In this document: piece by piece, positions 1 through 9,272 of the stretch
How positions within the stretch are numbered: the first letter of the stretch is position 1
Layout: each line of letters begins with the position of its first letter
Assembly (NCBI RefSeq): GCF_024499055.1
Contig: NZ_CP071249.1
Coordinates: forward strand, 62,001-126,000
DNA: 64,000 bases
Direction: 5' to 3'
Source of the DNA: Turicibacter bilis
GTDB taxonomy: Bacteria > Bacillota_I > Bacilli_A > MOL361 > Turicibacteraceae
The notes under the pieces: generated by a model
The model's input: only the letters and a program-made list of their open reading frames with translations
Told to the model about the DNA's origin: nothing
The model's database searches: none
Made by a program: the position numbers and the translations under genes

Positions 1-1
1 A

Positions 2-886
2 TTTTCATTATTCATTGAAGGGGTTCAGCTTATCGCAAAAAGAGGAATTGTTGAAGTGGATGACTTAATTAATAATACCGTGGGGTGTATGATTGGGTAT
101 GGAATGGTAATGATGGTGATTGAATTATTTAAGTGGTTTAAGTGTAAAAATCAAAACATATCATTTGTTAAAATGGGGATGATTCAACTACCGCTTGTCA
201 TCACACTTGTTGCATTCGGTTTGATTTTTTATTCGTATGATCAGAAAGAATTTGGGAATTTAAGGAGTGCTCCTGTCTTTAAAGTTAATATGTCAAATAT
301 TGAGTTAATCACAGACCTTTCTTTTTCAAATGCTGTGACTCAAGCAGCTGTTTATGCTGCAAACGTTGGGACAAAGGCAGACACACGAGAGGTAGCCAAT
401 CAATGGTTTTCCTATGTAGGAGCAACGATTGATGACAGTCAAATTGATGTCTATGGTGAGACGATTATTTATTATTCAACCGATCGGGATTATTTGATTT
501 GGGTTGATTTTTTAGGGTTGGCTATTTCGTTTCGGGATTGGACACACTGGGATAGTCCCAAGCAAGCGGGATATACATTAGAAGAAGTGACTGAAATTTT
601 AGGGACATACGGTATTACATTACCTAAGGATGTGATTTTTGTTGATCATAGAGATGGAACTTATACATTAGAAGCGAAAATGGGGGAGGTTAATGGTTAT
701 TATTTAGATGGATTTATTGATTGCACGATTACAACTGATGGTTCAATTGAATCGATTAGGAACCATATGATTCAATATGAAGAATATAAAACAGTGGATA
801 TCTTATCAGAGGCACAAGCTTTTATGCAGCTGAAAAAGGGAAATGTGAAAGAAGGATACCTTAAGTATTTATATAAGTCCAGATAA
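2..886 (+). pseudogene. VanZ-family membrane protein, 5' end outside window, 3' end cut by hairpin repeat
   Basis: The reading frame is open from the first bases of the window, so the gene starts upstream. The first visible residues (F-I-E-G-V-Q-L, then R-G-I-V-E-V-D-D-L-I-N-N-T-V-G) match the end of the VanZ domain, a small multi-membrane domain linked in some cases to teicoplanin resistance. A further membrane segment and a soluble C-terminal region of about 200 residues without recognised motif follow. The frame ends a few codons inside a hairpin repeat (872-919), and what looks like the lost C-terminus continues in another frame near 960-1139. I therefore read it as an interrupted gene. 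Function in this form is doubtful. Confidence 0.6.
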
Positions 887-919
887 GTTTTTTACATCGT
901 AAAAACTTTTAGCTGGACT
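872..919. repeat. Small hairpin repeat interrupting the VanZ-family gene
   Basis: Inverted arms AGTCCAGATAAGTTTTTTAC (876-895) and an imperfect complement ending in CTGGACT (899-919) form a hairpin. The left arm with its flank (872-905) recurs almost unchanged at 2274-2307. The repeat supplies the stop codon of the upstream frame. It may be a tiny MITE-like insertion or a mobile terminator; no transposase is nearby. Confidence 0.55.
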
Positions 920-959
920 ATAGTCTGCCTTGCACGGCATAACCATCTCATATTTCGGT

Positions 960-1139
960 TGCTGTATTAAATGTAGAAAACATTTCTGTTTGTATTTAGA
1001 TTTGATGGAGCCGATTGAAGTTAAAGCGGTTAGCTTGCAGTACGAAATGGATTCAAAAGGTTATTATCAGCCAATGTATCATTTTGAGGTTTTAAATCAT
1101 AATCAAGCAGCATCTATCTGGATTCCAGCTATTCCATAA
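960..1139 (+). pseudogene. Detached C-terminal remnant of the VanZ-family protein
   Basis: A short open stretch encodes residues such as M-E-P-I-E-V-K-A-V-S-L-Q-Y-E and Y-Y-Q-P-M-Y-H-F-E-V and ends in S-I-W-I-P-A-I-P. This looks like the C-terminal end of an extracellular domain, not a free-standing protein. It is in a different frame from the upstream gene, has no convincing ribosome binding site, and begins just after the hairpin repeat. Assignment to the same original gene rests on position and on style of sequence, not on an alignment. Confidence 0.4.
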
Positions 1140-1191
1140 GGGATTGATTTTAAAGTTAGACTCATGAAATTCTTATTTAAGAAGGGATTCA

Positions 1192-1692
1192 ATGAGAAAA
1201 GTCATGATTATAGGTTGTCCTGGTAGTGGGAAAACAACACTAGCTAGAAAACTTTCATGTAAACTGAACTTGCCGCTTGTTCATCTTGATGTGTTGAACT
1301 GGCGAGATCATTGGCAACCAGTCTCAACAGAAGAATTTGATGCCTTACTTTTACAGGAAGTCCGAAAAGAAGCATGGATTATTGACGGAAACTATCATCG
1401 GACAATTCCACTTAGGTTAGAACAATGTGATACTGTTATTTACTTAGATTATTCGCGAATGACTTGTTTGTTGGGGGTTATTAAACGAGTTCTTAAAGGG
1501 TATGGTAAATCGCGACCAGATATGGGAGGAAATTGTCCTGAACGATTTGACTTTAGTTTTTTTAAGTTTGTTTGGGACTTTAACAAAAATAATCGAAAAA
1601 ACTACTTAGAGATGCTAAGTCATCAAAAAGATAAGACAGTCATTATTTTTCATAATCGAAGAGAATGTTCGGAATTTTTAAGAAAGTTGTAA
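1192..1692 (+). CDS. Adenylate kinase-like P-loop protein (topology modulation/FlaR-like family)
   Basis: The protein is 166 residues. Its N-terminus carries a Walker A motif G-C-P-G-S-G-K-T (residues 8-15), followed by L-D-V-L-N-W-R and then W-I-I-D-G-N-Y, the usual pattern of small nucleotide-kinase-like proteins annotated as DNA topology modulation protein or FlaR. The true substrate of this family is not established. The start ATG at 1192 follows an AAGAAGGGA ribosome binding site. Length is normal for the family. It stands alone between the broken VanZ gene and a small regulator-like gene. Confidence 0.7.
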   Translation: MRKVMIIGCPGSGKTTLARKLSCKLNLPLVHLDVLNWRDHWQPVSTEEFDALLLQEVRKEAWIIDGNYHRTIPLRLEQCDTVIYLDYSRMTCLLGVIKRVLKGYGKSRPDMGGNCPERFDFSFFKFVWDFNKNNRKNYLEMLSHQKDKTVIIFHNRRECSEFLRKL

Positions 1693-1835
1693 ATCTATAA
1701 GAATCATTTATAGAAAGGAAAAAGAAAAGATTAAGATGTCACGATTTGATTCATTTCGATTATACTACTAGTGTAGTGGCAGTTGTCATTTTTATAATGA
1801 AATTGCCTTAACTTTGGTGTAAGGACGTGGAGAAG

Positions 1836-2261
1836 ATGAAGGATGAACTCTTTCGTGAACAATTAAAAAGTTTGTTAATAGAGTATCATTTGACACTCGA
1901 GGCACTGAGTCATTTAACAAATATCAGTTTACTTTGGTTTACTGAAGTGTTAGAAAAGAAATCAACGTTAAGTGCTTTATCGGATGAACAGCTATTAACA
2001 CTCAGTTTAACGATTGAAATGTTTAGAGTGGGGATCACAGCGATCAAAGATGATGAACGGGTTTTAACCATTATGAAACTTTTAATCGTTGAATGTGGGC
2101 TAAAACTCGAAACCTTTGCTGCATATGCGAACGTTCCTCTAGAAGAGGTTCAACTCTTTTTAGCTCATCCTGAACAAGTTGAGGTTGAAGTTAAGTATCG
2201 GTTGGCAGTTAAAGTCATGTTTTTGTTTTCATTGTTCAAAGATTCTATCAGCTTAATTTAA
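1836..2261 (+). CDS. Small protein with two helix-turn-helix-like repeats
   Basis: The protein is 141 residues from the ATG at 1836, which has AAGGA 10 nt upstream; a GTG at 1827 is possible but too close to that site. It contains two related halves (about residues 8-60 and 80-130), each with a pattern E-x-L-x-x-L-T-x-I-S or E-T-F-A-x-Y-A-N-V, reminiscent of HTH domains seen in small Bacillota proteins annotated only as HTH domain-containing. There is no effector domain and no membrane segment. Function is unknown. A copy of the hairpin repeat half follows at 2274. Confidence 0.5.
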   Translation: MKDELFREQLKSLLIEYHLTLEALSHLTNISLLWFTEVLEKKSTLSALSDEQLLTLSLTIEMFRVGITAIKDDERVLTIMKLLIVECGLKLETFAAYANVPLEEVQLFLAHPEQVEVEVKYRLAVKVMFLFSLFKDSISLI

Positions 2262-2273
2262 TCAAAATCAATG

Positions 2274-2307
2274 TATAAGTCCAGATAAGTTTTTTACAGC
2301 GTAAAAA
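2274..2307. repeat. Second copy of the 34-bp repeat half
   Basis: This stretch matches 872-905 with a single clear difference (CAGCG against CATCG) but lacks the right-hand inverted arm. It lies just after the stop codon of the preceding gene, where a hairpin could act as a transcription terminator. Confidence 0.6.
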
Positions 2308-2383
2308 ATAAGTTCTAGTAGTGGAAGATGCCTTTGTATTAAAGTAGTTAGAAAACTAAATACATTTTTATTCTTATATAGAC

Positions 2384-2414
2384 GAGTTATCTTACCCTAA
2401 GATAGCTCTTTTTT
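2384..2414 (+). terminator. Rho-independent terminator
   Basis: Stem GAGTTATCTTA/TAAGATAGCTC (one G-T pair, short loop) followed by TTTTTT. It separates the small HTH-like gene from the M15 peptidase gene. Confidence 0.75.
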
Positions 2415-2552
2415 CTAGTTAGCTTTGAATGGTACTTGTTTTATACATTTTTTTGGTACAAGGGATTAAATGATTTAGCTTATTCTATCATTCATTCCTC
2501 ATAAAATTGAAAGTTCTGTCGTAAACTGTAAGTAGGAAAGTGAGGGGTACTT

Positions 2553-3224
2553 ATGCTGCTTGAAATGATGGCTAGTCTTTATTTAAATGAGTGTCCATTG
2601 TTACAGTCAGGGGTTGATCCTTTCATTTTATTTGAAGTAGGGGAGGAGGAGACAATGAGTTGTTTTCAAGTACTGACGCTACAAGAACAGTATGGTGATT
2701 GTTTAGAACAACAAGTTCCATTGGATCCAAGCATCATTACTTATGACGAGTTACGTTATTTAAAGGTTTTACATTTTGGTTATGATGGGCTTTTTCATGT
2801 GGGAGAACTTATTGTCAATGTAAAAGTGGCGGACGAAGTTCTCGATATTTTTAAACAACTGTATTTAATGAGATATCCGATTGAGAAATTGCGTGTGATG
2901 AGTTGTTATGGGGGCTCTGATGAGCTATCGATGGAAGATAACAATAGCAGTTCGTTTAATTTTCGTCATGTCACGGATGGAGGTAAATTGTCTAATCATG
3001 CCTATGGATTGGCGATTGATTTAAATCCGAAAGTGAATCCGTATGTGAAAAATGATTTAGTTTTACCCACAAATGGGCTAGCCTATGTGAATCGAGATCA
3101 ACATGTACTAGGTATTATTAAAAAGAACGATGCTGTTTATCAACTGTTTACGTCACATGGATGGACGTGGGGAGGCGATTGGACGAGTTTAAAAGACTAT
3201 CAGCATTTTGAGAAAAAATATTAG
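2553..3224 (+). CDS. M15-family D-alanyl-D-alanine carboxypeptidase-like protein
   Basis: The protein is 223 residues. The C-terminal half holds the zinc peptidase signature: S-N-H-A-Y-G-L-A-I-D-L-N-P (SxHxxGxAxD, about residues 148-160) and the later Y-Q-H-F-E (HxE), with G-W-T-W-G-G-D-W between, as in the peptidase M15_4 / VanY-like group that trims peptidoglycan peptides or acts as an endolysin-type L,D-peptidase. No signal peptide is evident at the N-terminus, so export is unclear. The start ATG at 2553 lies after AGTGAGGGG. A shared terminator separates it from ispH. Confidence 0.75.
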   Translation: MLLEMMASLYLNECPLLQSGVDPFILFEVGEEETMSCFQVLTLQEQYGDCLEQQVPLDPSIITYDELRYLKVLHFGYDGLFHVGELIVNVKVADEVLDIFKQLYLMRYPIEKLRVMSCYGGSDELSMEDNNSSSFNFRHVTDGGKLSNHAYGLAIDLNPKVNPYVKNDLVLPTNGLAYVNRDQHVLGIIKKNDAVYQLFTSHGWTWGGDWTSLKDYQHFEKKY

Positions 3225-3258
3225 AAAGGGGCTATCTCATTTCGAGACAGCCCCTTTT
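3225..3258. terminator. Bidirectional terminator between the M15 peptidase gene and ispH
   Basis: Near-perfect stem AAGGGGCT...CTC / GAG...AGCCCCTT with A-run on the left and T-run on the right. It lies between two convergent genes and can serve both. Confidence 0.85.
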
Positions 3259-4198
3259 ATTTGCGTTTGAATAACACTTTATCACTTGTAATATGTGATG
3301 TTGTATTCCATGTACTTGGATCGTTTTTATCATAAGCCTCTAAGAAATCAATCACTTCTTTTGTAATTGGTGTTGGCGTTGAAGCCCCTGCTGTCACAGC
3401 AACTGTTTCAACCTCTTTTAACCAGTTTAAGTCAAGATCTTCAAGTGAGGCAATACGATAGGATGGTGTATTAGCACGTTCAATTGAAATTTGTGATAAA
3501 CGAGCCGTGTTATTACTGTGTGGGTCTCCAACGACAATTGTTAAATCTGCTTCAATAGCTTGAGTTGCCACTGCTTCTTGACGAACTTGTGTCGCATTAC
3601 AAATTTCTTTAATAAATTGTGCTTGTGGGAATTTTTCTTGGATTTTTTGCGATAATGAATATACATCCCATAAACTCATGGTTGTCTGATTGGTGATGAT
3701 AATTTTTTCATTATCAAGATTTAATCCTTCTAATTCATTTGCTTTTGAAATGAGATGAATGTGCTCAGGGTCGACACCAAGTGCCCCTTCCGTTTCAGGG
3801 TGTCCCTGTTTACCAATGTAAATTACGTCGTACCCTGCGTCGATATGCTCTTTCATTAAGACATGGGTTTTGATGACATCTTTACAGCTAGCATCAATAA
3901 CTGTTAATCCTTTATCGATTGCTTTTTGTTTAACGGATGGAGAAATTCCATGCGCAGTAAAGATAACAGTCCCAGTATCAATTTGATCTAGTAACTCATC
4001 ACGTGTTTTTGATTTATCATCAACTGTAATCACGCCTAAATCATCGATGGCTTTTGTGATATGTTCATTGTGAACAATCATCCCTAAAACATAAATTGGA
4101 CGTGGTAATGTTTCATTCAGTGCTGCATCTTGGACAATATTTAAAGCGCCGATGACACCTGAACAATAACCACGTGGAGCAATTTTAATTACTTTCAA
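3257..4198 (-). CDS. ispH: 4-hydroxy-3-methylbut-2-enyl diphosphate reductase (IspH/LytB)
   Basis: IspH is the last enzyme of the MEP isoprenoid pathway, reducing HMBPP to IPP and DMAPP with a [4Fe-4S] cluster. The three cluster cysteines are visible in the contexts P-R-G-Y-C-S-G-V, D-A-S-C-K-D and E-I-C-N-A-T-Q, along with T-A-H-G-I-S and G-D-P-H-S-N-N-T. From the TTG at 4198 the product (M-K-V-I-K-I-A-P-R-G) has the normal start of the family with AGAGGTG at the right distance; a GTG at 4207 would overlap that site. IspG, the previous enzyme, is encoded about 3 kb away on the same strand. Confidence 0.93.
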   Translation of the reverse strand: MKVIKIAPRGYCSGVIGALNIVQDAALNETLPRPIYVLGMIVHNEHITKAIDDLGVITVDDKSKTRDELLDQIDTGTVIFTAHGISPSVKQKAIDKGLTVIDASCKDVIKTHVLMKEHIDAGYDVIYIGKQGHPETEGALGVDPEHIHLISKANELEGLNLDNEKIIITNQTTMSLWDVYSLSQKIQEKFPQAQFIKEICNATQVRQEAVATQAIEADLTIVVGDPHSNNTARLSQISIERANTPSYRIASLEDLDLNWLKEVETVAVTAGASTPTPITKEVIDFLEAYDKNDPSTWNTTSHITSDKVLFKRK

Positions 4199-4401
4199 TG
4201 AACTCACCTCTGCTTTAGATTTGGGTTTATTATATCATATTTCGACGATTATCTCCTAATAATAAAGAATATAGGTTGAATTTGGTCACTCACATTTGGT
4301 AAGATAGAATTTGTGCGTCAAAAGGAATTTGCAAAATAATGAGAATTTTGTCGTTAAGATTGATAGAAGTTAGTTATACTAACATTGAAGGAGTGGTATT
4401 C

Positions 4402-5703
4402 ATGTCTGTACGTTTTCAAGATTTAAATATAAAACCATATTTAAAGGCAGCTGTTGCTGATTTACATTTTGAAACTTTAACACAAATCCAAGAAGAGGTT
4501 ATGCCGTTAGCATTAAAAGGAAAAGATATTATCGGTCAATCGCAAACGGGAAGTGGAAAAACACATGCGTTCTTAATTCCAATTTTCCAAGGGTTAGATG
4601 AAGAGTTACAACAAGTTCAAGCAGTGATTACAACACCAACACGTGAACTTGCTGAACAAATTTATAATGTGGCAAATCAACTAGCATCATTCAGTGATAA
4701 ACCAATTAAAATTGCACGTTATGTGGGTGGAACCGATAAACAAAAAACAATTGAAAAATTAGGTACACAGCCACAAATCGTTATCGGAACACCTGGACGT
4801 ATCAAAGACTTAGCGATTAACGAACGTGTCTTATTAGTTCATACAGCGAAAATGTTTGTTGTCGATGAAGCAGATATGACACTGGAAACAGGGTTTTTAA
4901 CAGATATTGATCAAATCGCAGGAACAATGGGACGCGGATTACAAATGATGGTTTTCTCAGCAACAATTCCTCAAGCGTTAAAACCATTCTTAAAAAAATA
5001 TATGACAGCCCCAACGCATGTTCATATTCAACCACGCCAACAAACAGCTGTTAAGATTGAACATATCTTATATCCAACGAAACACCGTAGTCGTGTTAAT
5101 ATCATTGCTAATATTTTAAAGGCATTAAATCCATATTTAGCAATTATTTTCGTCAATACAAAACAAAATGCCACAACAGTTTCAAATGCTTTAATGTCAC
5201 AAGGATTCCGTGTTGGACAAATTCATGGTGATTTAACACCACGTCAACGTCGTCAAATGATGCAACGTATTCGTAACTTAGAATTCCAATACATTGTGGC
5301 TACAGATATTGCGGCACGCGGAATTGATATTGAAGGAGTAAGTCATGTCATCAACTATGAATTACCACAAGATTTAGAGTTCTACATTCACCGTGTTGGA
5401 CGTACTGCTCGTGGAAACTATGATGGAGTGGCAATCACATTATATGATTCAGCTGAAGAAGAATTATTACAAGAGTTAGAAGCACGTGGAATTGAATTTA
5501 ACTATAAAGAAGTTAAAAATGGTGAATTAGTGGCTGTTAATGCTCGTAATGCCCGTCAAAAACGTGAGAAAAAAGAAAATGAAATCGATAAGATTGCAAA
5601 GTCGAAAGTGCGTAAACCTAAGAAAGTAACGCCAGGATATAAAAAGAAAATGAAAGCTCAAATGGAGCAAGTGAAACGTCAAGAACGCCGTAAGCGTAAA
5701 TAA
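4402..5703 (+). CDS. cshB: DEAD-box ATP-dependent RNA helicase (CshB-like)
   Basis: The 433-residue protein has the ordered SF2 motifs: Q motif (T-L-T-Q-I-Q), Walker A S-Q-T-G-S-G-K-T, P-T-R-E-L-A, G-T-P-G-R, D-E-A-D, S-A-T, then R-G-I-D-I-E and H-R-V-G-R-T-A-R-G. The C-terminus is a lysine/arginine-rich tail typical of RNA-binding DEAD proteins such as CshB, a cold-shock and RNA-remodelling helicase. The start ATG at 4402 follows GAAGGAG; an upstream ATG at 4339 has no site. Position between ispH and nfo matches the yqfP-yqfR-yqfS order of Bacillus, which supports CshB over CshA. Confidence 0.88.
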   Translation: MSVRFQDLNIKPYLKAAVADLHFETLTQIQEEVMPLALKGKDIIGQSQTGSGKTHAFLIPIFQGLDEELQQVQAVITTPTRELAEQIYNVANQLASFSDKPIKIARYVGGTDKQKTIEKLGTQPQIVIGTPGRIKDLAINERVLLVHTAKMFVVDEADMTLETGFLTDIDQIAGTMGRGLQMMVFSATIPQALKPFLKKYMTAPTHVHIQPRQQTAVKIEHILYPTKHRSRVNIIANILKALNPYLAIIFVNTKQNATTVSNALMSQGFRVGQIHGDLTPRQRRQMMQRIRNLEFQYIVATDIAARGIDIEGVSHVINYELPQDLEFYIHRVGRTARGNYDGVAITLYDSAEEELLQELEARGIEFNYKEVKNGELVAVNARNARQKREKKENEIDKIAKSKVRKPKKVTPGYKKKMKAQMEQVKRQERRKRK

Positions 5704-5727
5704 GTATTGAAAGTCAGGTGATGAGGG

Positions 5728-6630
5728 ATGTTGAAAATCGGTTCTCATGTTGGGATGGCAGGTAAAGAGATGTTACTTGGGGCTGCAAAAGAAGCAGCTT
5801 CATACGGGGCCAACACATTTATGATTTACACGGGGGCTCCACAAAATACACGTCGTAAACCTATTGAAGAATTAAATATTGAAGCGGGATGGCAGTACAT
5901 GAATGAGCATGGTCTATCGGATATCGTCGTTCATGCGCCATATATTATTAACTTAGCAAATACCGTGAAACCAGAAACTTTTGAATTAGCTGTTGAGTTT
6001 TTAGCCAAAGAAATTGAACGTTCTGAAGCCCTTCGTGCGTATACATTAGTTCTTCACCCAGGGGCTCACGTTGGAGCTGGTGTAGAAGTTGGACTTAAAA
6101 AAATCGTTGAAGGATTAAATGAAGTGTTAACGAAAGACACAGCAATTACGATTGCGTTAGAAACAATGGCCGGTAAAGGAACAGAGGTTGGACGTAGTTT
6201 TGACGAATTAGCTTATATTTTTGATAATGTTGTTCATAATGATAAGCTACGTGTTTGCTTCGATACATGCCACGTTCATGATGCAGGATATGATATTGTG
6301 AATGATTTTGCAGGAGTATTAGAATCATTTGATCGTTTAATCGGAAAAAAACAAATTGCAGCATTCCATATTAACGATAGTAAAAATGTGAGCGGAGCGA
6401 AAAAAGACCGTCATGAAAATATCGGATTTGGAGAAATCGGATTTGATGCGTTAAAATATATCATGTATCATCCAGATTTCAAAAAAGTACCTAAAATTTT
6501 AGAAACACCATATGTGGCTGTAGGTGGAGATTCAAAAGATAAAGTACCACCCTATAAACAAGAGATTGAAATGTTTAGAAAAGGTGAATTTGACCCTCAA
6601 AATTTAGATCGTATTTTAGGACGTCTATAA
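5728..6630 (+). CDS. nfo: Deoxyribonuclease IV (AP endonuclease)
   Basis: The 300-residue TIM-barrel enzyme cleaves 5' to abasic sites in base excision repair. Signatures include the start [35 protein letters not shown] and [13 protein letters not shown], which provide the three-zinc ligands (His, Glu, Asp), plus A-F-H-I-N-D-S-K. Length is normal. It starts 24 bp after the helicase stop codon with AGGTGATGAGGG before the ATG, so the two genes are probably one operon. A strong terminator follows. Confidence 0.93.
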   Translation: MLKIGSHVGMAGKEMLLGAAKEAASYGANTFMIYTGAPQNTRRKPIEELNIEAGWQYMNEHGLSDIVVHAPYIINLANTVKPETFELAVEFLAKEIERSEALRAYTLVLHPGAHVGAGVEVGLKKIVEGLNEVLTKDTAITIALETMAGKGTEVGRSFDELAYIFDNVVHNDKLRVCFDTCHVHDAGYDIVNDFAGVLESFDRLIGKKQIAAFHINDSKNVSGAKKDRHENIGFGEIGFDALKYIMYHPDFKKVPKILETPYVAVGGDSKDKVPPYKQEIEMFRKGEFDPQNLDRILGRL

Positions 6631-6634
6631 TAAG

Positions 6635-6667
6635 AAAAATAACCATCCAAATGGATGGTTATTTTTT
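6635..6667. terminator. Terminator after nfo, possibly bidirectional
   Basis: Stem AAAATAACCATCC/GGATGGTTATTTT with four-base loop and T-run; the A-run on the other side suits the convergent DUF2624 gene, whose stop codon lies within it. Confidence 0.85.
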
Positions 6668-6925
6668 GTTGAAAATGACATTGCGTTTAATGTTCGTAAT
6701 AAGTTCGTGATATTTTGATATATTGGACGTATTTAGATGAGTACGTAATTGATCGTGGTTTAAGGATAAAGAACTTTCATCGATGACTTCGTTCCAGTAA
6801 TTGGTTAATATGTAGTGGAAACATTCCAAATCACTAGCATCGATGCGCAAGTCATTTTTAGAATTTAATAAGATTAAATCTTCAATCGTAAGTTGCATTA
6901 AGGTAGCTTTTAATAACTCATACAT
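6659..6925 (-). CDS. DUF2624-family protein (YqfT-like)
   Basis: The product is 88 residues from the ATG at 6925, preceded by AAAGGGGGAACC; a longer frame upstream has no site. It begins M-Y-E-L-L-K-A-T-L and continues T-I-E-D-L-I-L-L, which fits the DUF2624 family of small Bacillota proteins of unknown role. In Bacillus subtilis the family member yqfT sits beside nfo, as here, although this copy is convergent to nfo. Identification relies mainly on this neighbourhood and size. No catalytic motif is visible. Confidence 0.6.
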   Translation of the reverse strand: MYELLKATLMQLTIEDLILLNSKNDLRIDASDLECFHYILTNYWNEVIDESSLSLNHDQLRTHLNTSNISKYHELITNIKRNVIFNKK

Positions 6926-7175
6926 AGCGGTTCCCCCTTTTGCAATAAATGAGCCATACTCATTTATACTATGTATCCTATGACAAAACGTTCTAAAAAA
7001 TGAGTCGTTTTTTAAAGACAACGGTTACTTCTCTCTATATAAAGTTATTTTTAAAAAATAATATAATAAATATAAAATTATCAAGTTTTAAATCCATTCA
7101 TGAAAATGTAAGAGAAGAATCAAGAGTCATTAAAACAAAAACAAACCAAAGTACAACAATTATGACTTAAATTAT

Positions 7176-7204
7176 AAAAACGAGGAGTTCATCTCCTCGT
7201 TTTT
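7176..7204. terminator. Terminator of ispG, bidirectional
   Basis: Perfect stem AAAACGAGGAG/CTCCTCGTTTT with short loop TTCAT. The interval 6926-7175 otherwise shows only A/T-rich sequence with no gene. Confidence 0.85.
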
Positions 7205-7205
7205 G

Positions 7206-8294
7206 TTAGTTATGTTGTTGTTCACGTTCTTTAACAAGTAATTGAATTTCTTCAACTAATGTGTCAAACATTTGATCTTCAGGTACTTTACGAATGATTT
7301 CTCCATTTTTAATAAGTAATCCTTCACCACGTCCACCAGCAATTCCGATATCAGCATTTTTAGCTTCACCTGGACCATTGACCGCACATCCCATAACGGC
7401 CACATGAATATCATGAGGAATCGTTGTTAGGTAGTCTTCTACACGTTGTGCGAGTGGAATTAAGTTATATTGGATACGTCCGCACGTTGGGCATGAAATG
7501 AGGGTTGGTGCATTTTTGATTAATCCGAAATTCTTTAAAATTTCACGTGCGACTTTAATTTCTTCGACTGGGTCAGCACTTAATGAGACACGCATCGTAT
7601 TTCCAATTCCTTGATTTAATAAGATACCAAGACCGATTGAACTTTTAATCGTCCCAGAGAAAACTGTTCCCGCTTCTGTAATTCCTAAGTGTAGTGGATA
7701 AGAGAAGGTTTGAGCTGCTAATTCATAAGCTTTAATCGCTAAATCAGTATCTGAGGCTTTTAATGAGATAATAATATCTTCAAATCCAAGTTCTTCTAAA
7801 ATTTGAACATGGAATTTAGCACTTTCCACCATTCCTTCAGGTGTCGCTTTCCCATACTTTTGTAAAATATTTTTCTCTAGTGAACCTGCATTAACACCAA
7901 TTCGAATAGCAACTTGTTTAGCCTTAGCTGCTTCAACGACTTGGCGCACTTTTTCCTCATTTCCAATATTACCTGGATTAATGCGAATTTTATCAACGCC
8001 TGCTTCAATGGCTATTAACGCTAAACGATAATCAAAATGAATATCTACTACTAATGGAATGGTAATACGTTCTTTAATTTCTTTTAAAGCTTTGGCATCT
8101 GTTTCATCTAAACATGCCACTCGAACAAGTTGACACCCAGCTTTAGCTAAGCGGTTAATTTGCTCAACCGTTGCTTCAATATCGTGTGTTTTTGTCGTTG
8201 TCATACTTTGAATAATAACTTCATTAGCACCACCAATGTATAATTCTCCAACTTTAACACGTTTTGTATTGTTACGATGTGTGATTATTGACAT
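7206..8294 (-). CDS. ispG: 4-hydroxy-3-methylbut-2-en-1-yl diphosphate synthase (IspG/GcpE)
   Basis: IspG converts MEcPP to HMBPP, feeding IspH. The 362-residue protein shows the TIM-barrel N-terminal half ([24 protein letters not shown]) and the C-terminal [4Fe-4S] half with I-S-C-P-T-C-G-R and [12 protein letters not shown], the bacterial cluster ligands. The ATG at 8294 has GGGGTG upstream. It is a short-form bacterial enzyme, as usual in Bacillota. It is monocistronic by appearance, with a terminator directly downstream. Confidence 0.94.
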   Translation of the reverse strand: MSIITHRNNTKRVKVGELYIGGANEVIIQSMTTTKTHDIEATVEQINRLAKAGCQLVRVACLDETDAKALKEIKERITIPLVVDIHFDYRLALIAIEAGVDKIRINPGNIGNEEKVRQVVEAAKAKQVAIRIGVNAGSLEKNILQKYGKATPEGMVESAKFHVQILEELGFEDIIISLKASDTDLAIKAYELAAQTFSYPLHLGITEAGTVFSGTIKSSIGLGILLNQGIGNTMRVSLSADPVEEIKVAREILKNFGLIKNAPTLISCPTCGRIQYNLIPLAQRVEDYLTTIPHDIHVAVMGCAVNGPGEAKNADIGIAGGRGEGLLIKNGEIIRKVPEDQMFDTLVEEIQLLVKEREQQHN

Positions 8295-8424
8295 CGAATT
8301 TCACCCCACAATTTAGCTTCTTTTAAGATAAAGTGCCAGATTGGCATATCTTATCTGTATTAATTATATAATAATTCTAAAGTGTTTCAACTATTATACT
8401 TAAAATTAAAGGAGGGGGATTAGG

Positions 8425-9048
8425 ATGGCAGGTTATATTTTACCACCATTACCCTATGCTTATAATGCACTAGAACCCATTATTGATGCAAAAACGGTAG
8501 AGATTCATTATACGAAGCATCATAAAGCCTATTTAGATAAGTTAAATGAGTTAGTTAAACGTTACCCTTCATTTTTTGAAGGGAAAAGCATTGAAGAGGT
8601 GTTAAGTCAACCAGAAGAAATCCCAGCTGATATTCGACAAGATGTGATTAATCAAGGAGGGGGGTATGATAACCATAACTTATACTTTTATAGTTTATCT
8701 CCGAATGGGGGAGGAAAACCTTATGGAAAGTTAGCTAAAGAGATTAATCTAACCTTTGGTAGCTTCAATCAATTAAAGCAGCTGCTAAGTCAAGCATCAA
8801 TCAGTCAATTTGGTTCAGGATATGGGTGGCTTGTTTTAAATAATCAAAAGAAATTACAAGTTGCTAAAACATTAAATCAAAATTCACCATTAAGTGCGGG
8901 CTATACTCCTTTATTGAATATAGATGTATGGGAACATGCCTACTATTTAAAATATCAAAATCGTCGTGCTGATTATGTGGATGCTATTTTTGAGATTATT
9001 AATTGGGATGAAGTAGAGCGACGTTACGAAGAGGCAATGAATAAATAA
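8425..9048 (+). CDS. sodA: Superoxide dismutase, Fe/Mn type
   Basis: The 207-residue protein carries the metal ligands of Fe/Mn-SOD in order: H-Y-T-K-H-H-K-A-Y near residue 28, N-H-N-L-Y-F near residue 87, and D-V-W-E-H-A-Y-Y-L-K-Y near residue 170. It converts superoxide to peroxide and oxygen in the cytoplasm. The sequence G-G-Y-D-N-H-N-L and a charged insertion around residues 48-75 are slightly atypical against the most common SodA sequences. A strong GGAGGGGG precedes the ATG. A weak hairpin terminator follows. Confidence 0.88.
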   Translation: MAGYILPPLPYAYNALEPIIDAKTVEIHYTKHHKAYLDKLNELVKRYPSFFEGKSIEEVLSQPEEIPADIRQDVINQGGGYDNHNLYFYSLSPNGGGKPYGKLAKEINLTFGSFNQLKQLLSQASISQFGSGYGWLVLNNQKKLQVAKTLNQNSPLSAGYTPLLNIDVWEHAYYLKYQNRRADYVDAIFEIINWDEVERRYEEAMNK

Positions 9049-9057
9049 TGGCTAAAG

Positions 9058-9085
9058 ACTGGTATGAAAAATGACCAGTTTTTTT
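9058..9085 (+). terminator. Probable terminator of sodA
   Basis: ACTGGT and ACCAGT arms with a ten-base loop followed by seven T. The short stem makes it weaker than the other terminators here. Confidence 0.55.
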
Positions 9086-9272
9086 GATGTTTAATCCTAA
9101 AAAAGTGATTAGATAATCATGAGAGTTAAAGTAAAGAAAGAAAGTGATTTTCATTGAAACAATCAATTGAAAATTCATCATACTAAGAATAGTTTTTACA
9201 CAAAAAATTCAATTGGCCTCTTTTCAATTATGATATAATAAGTGAGAAGTTAGAGTGGAAAGGTGTAGGATC

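Noticed and set aside
4817-5035. Opposite-strand open frames within core genes (for example 4817-5035, 6146-6364, 13489-13716, 60401-60631)
   Set aside because: They are shadows of well-identified genes with no start signals or recognisable products.
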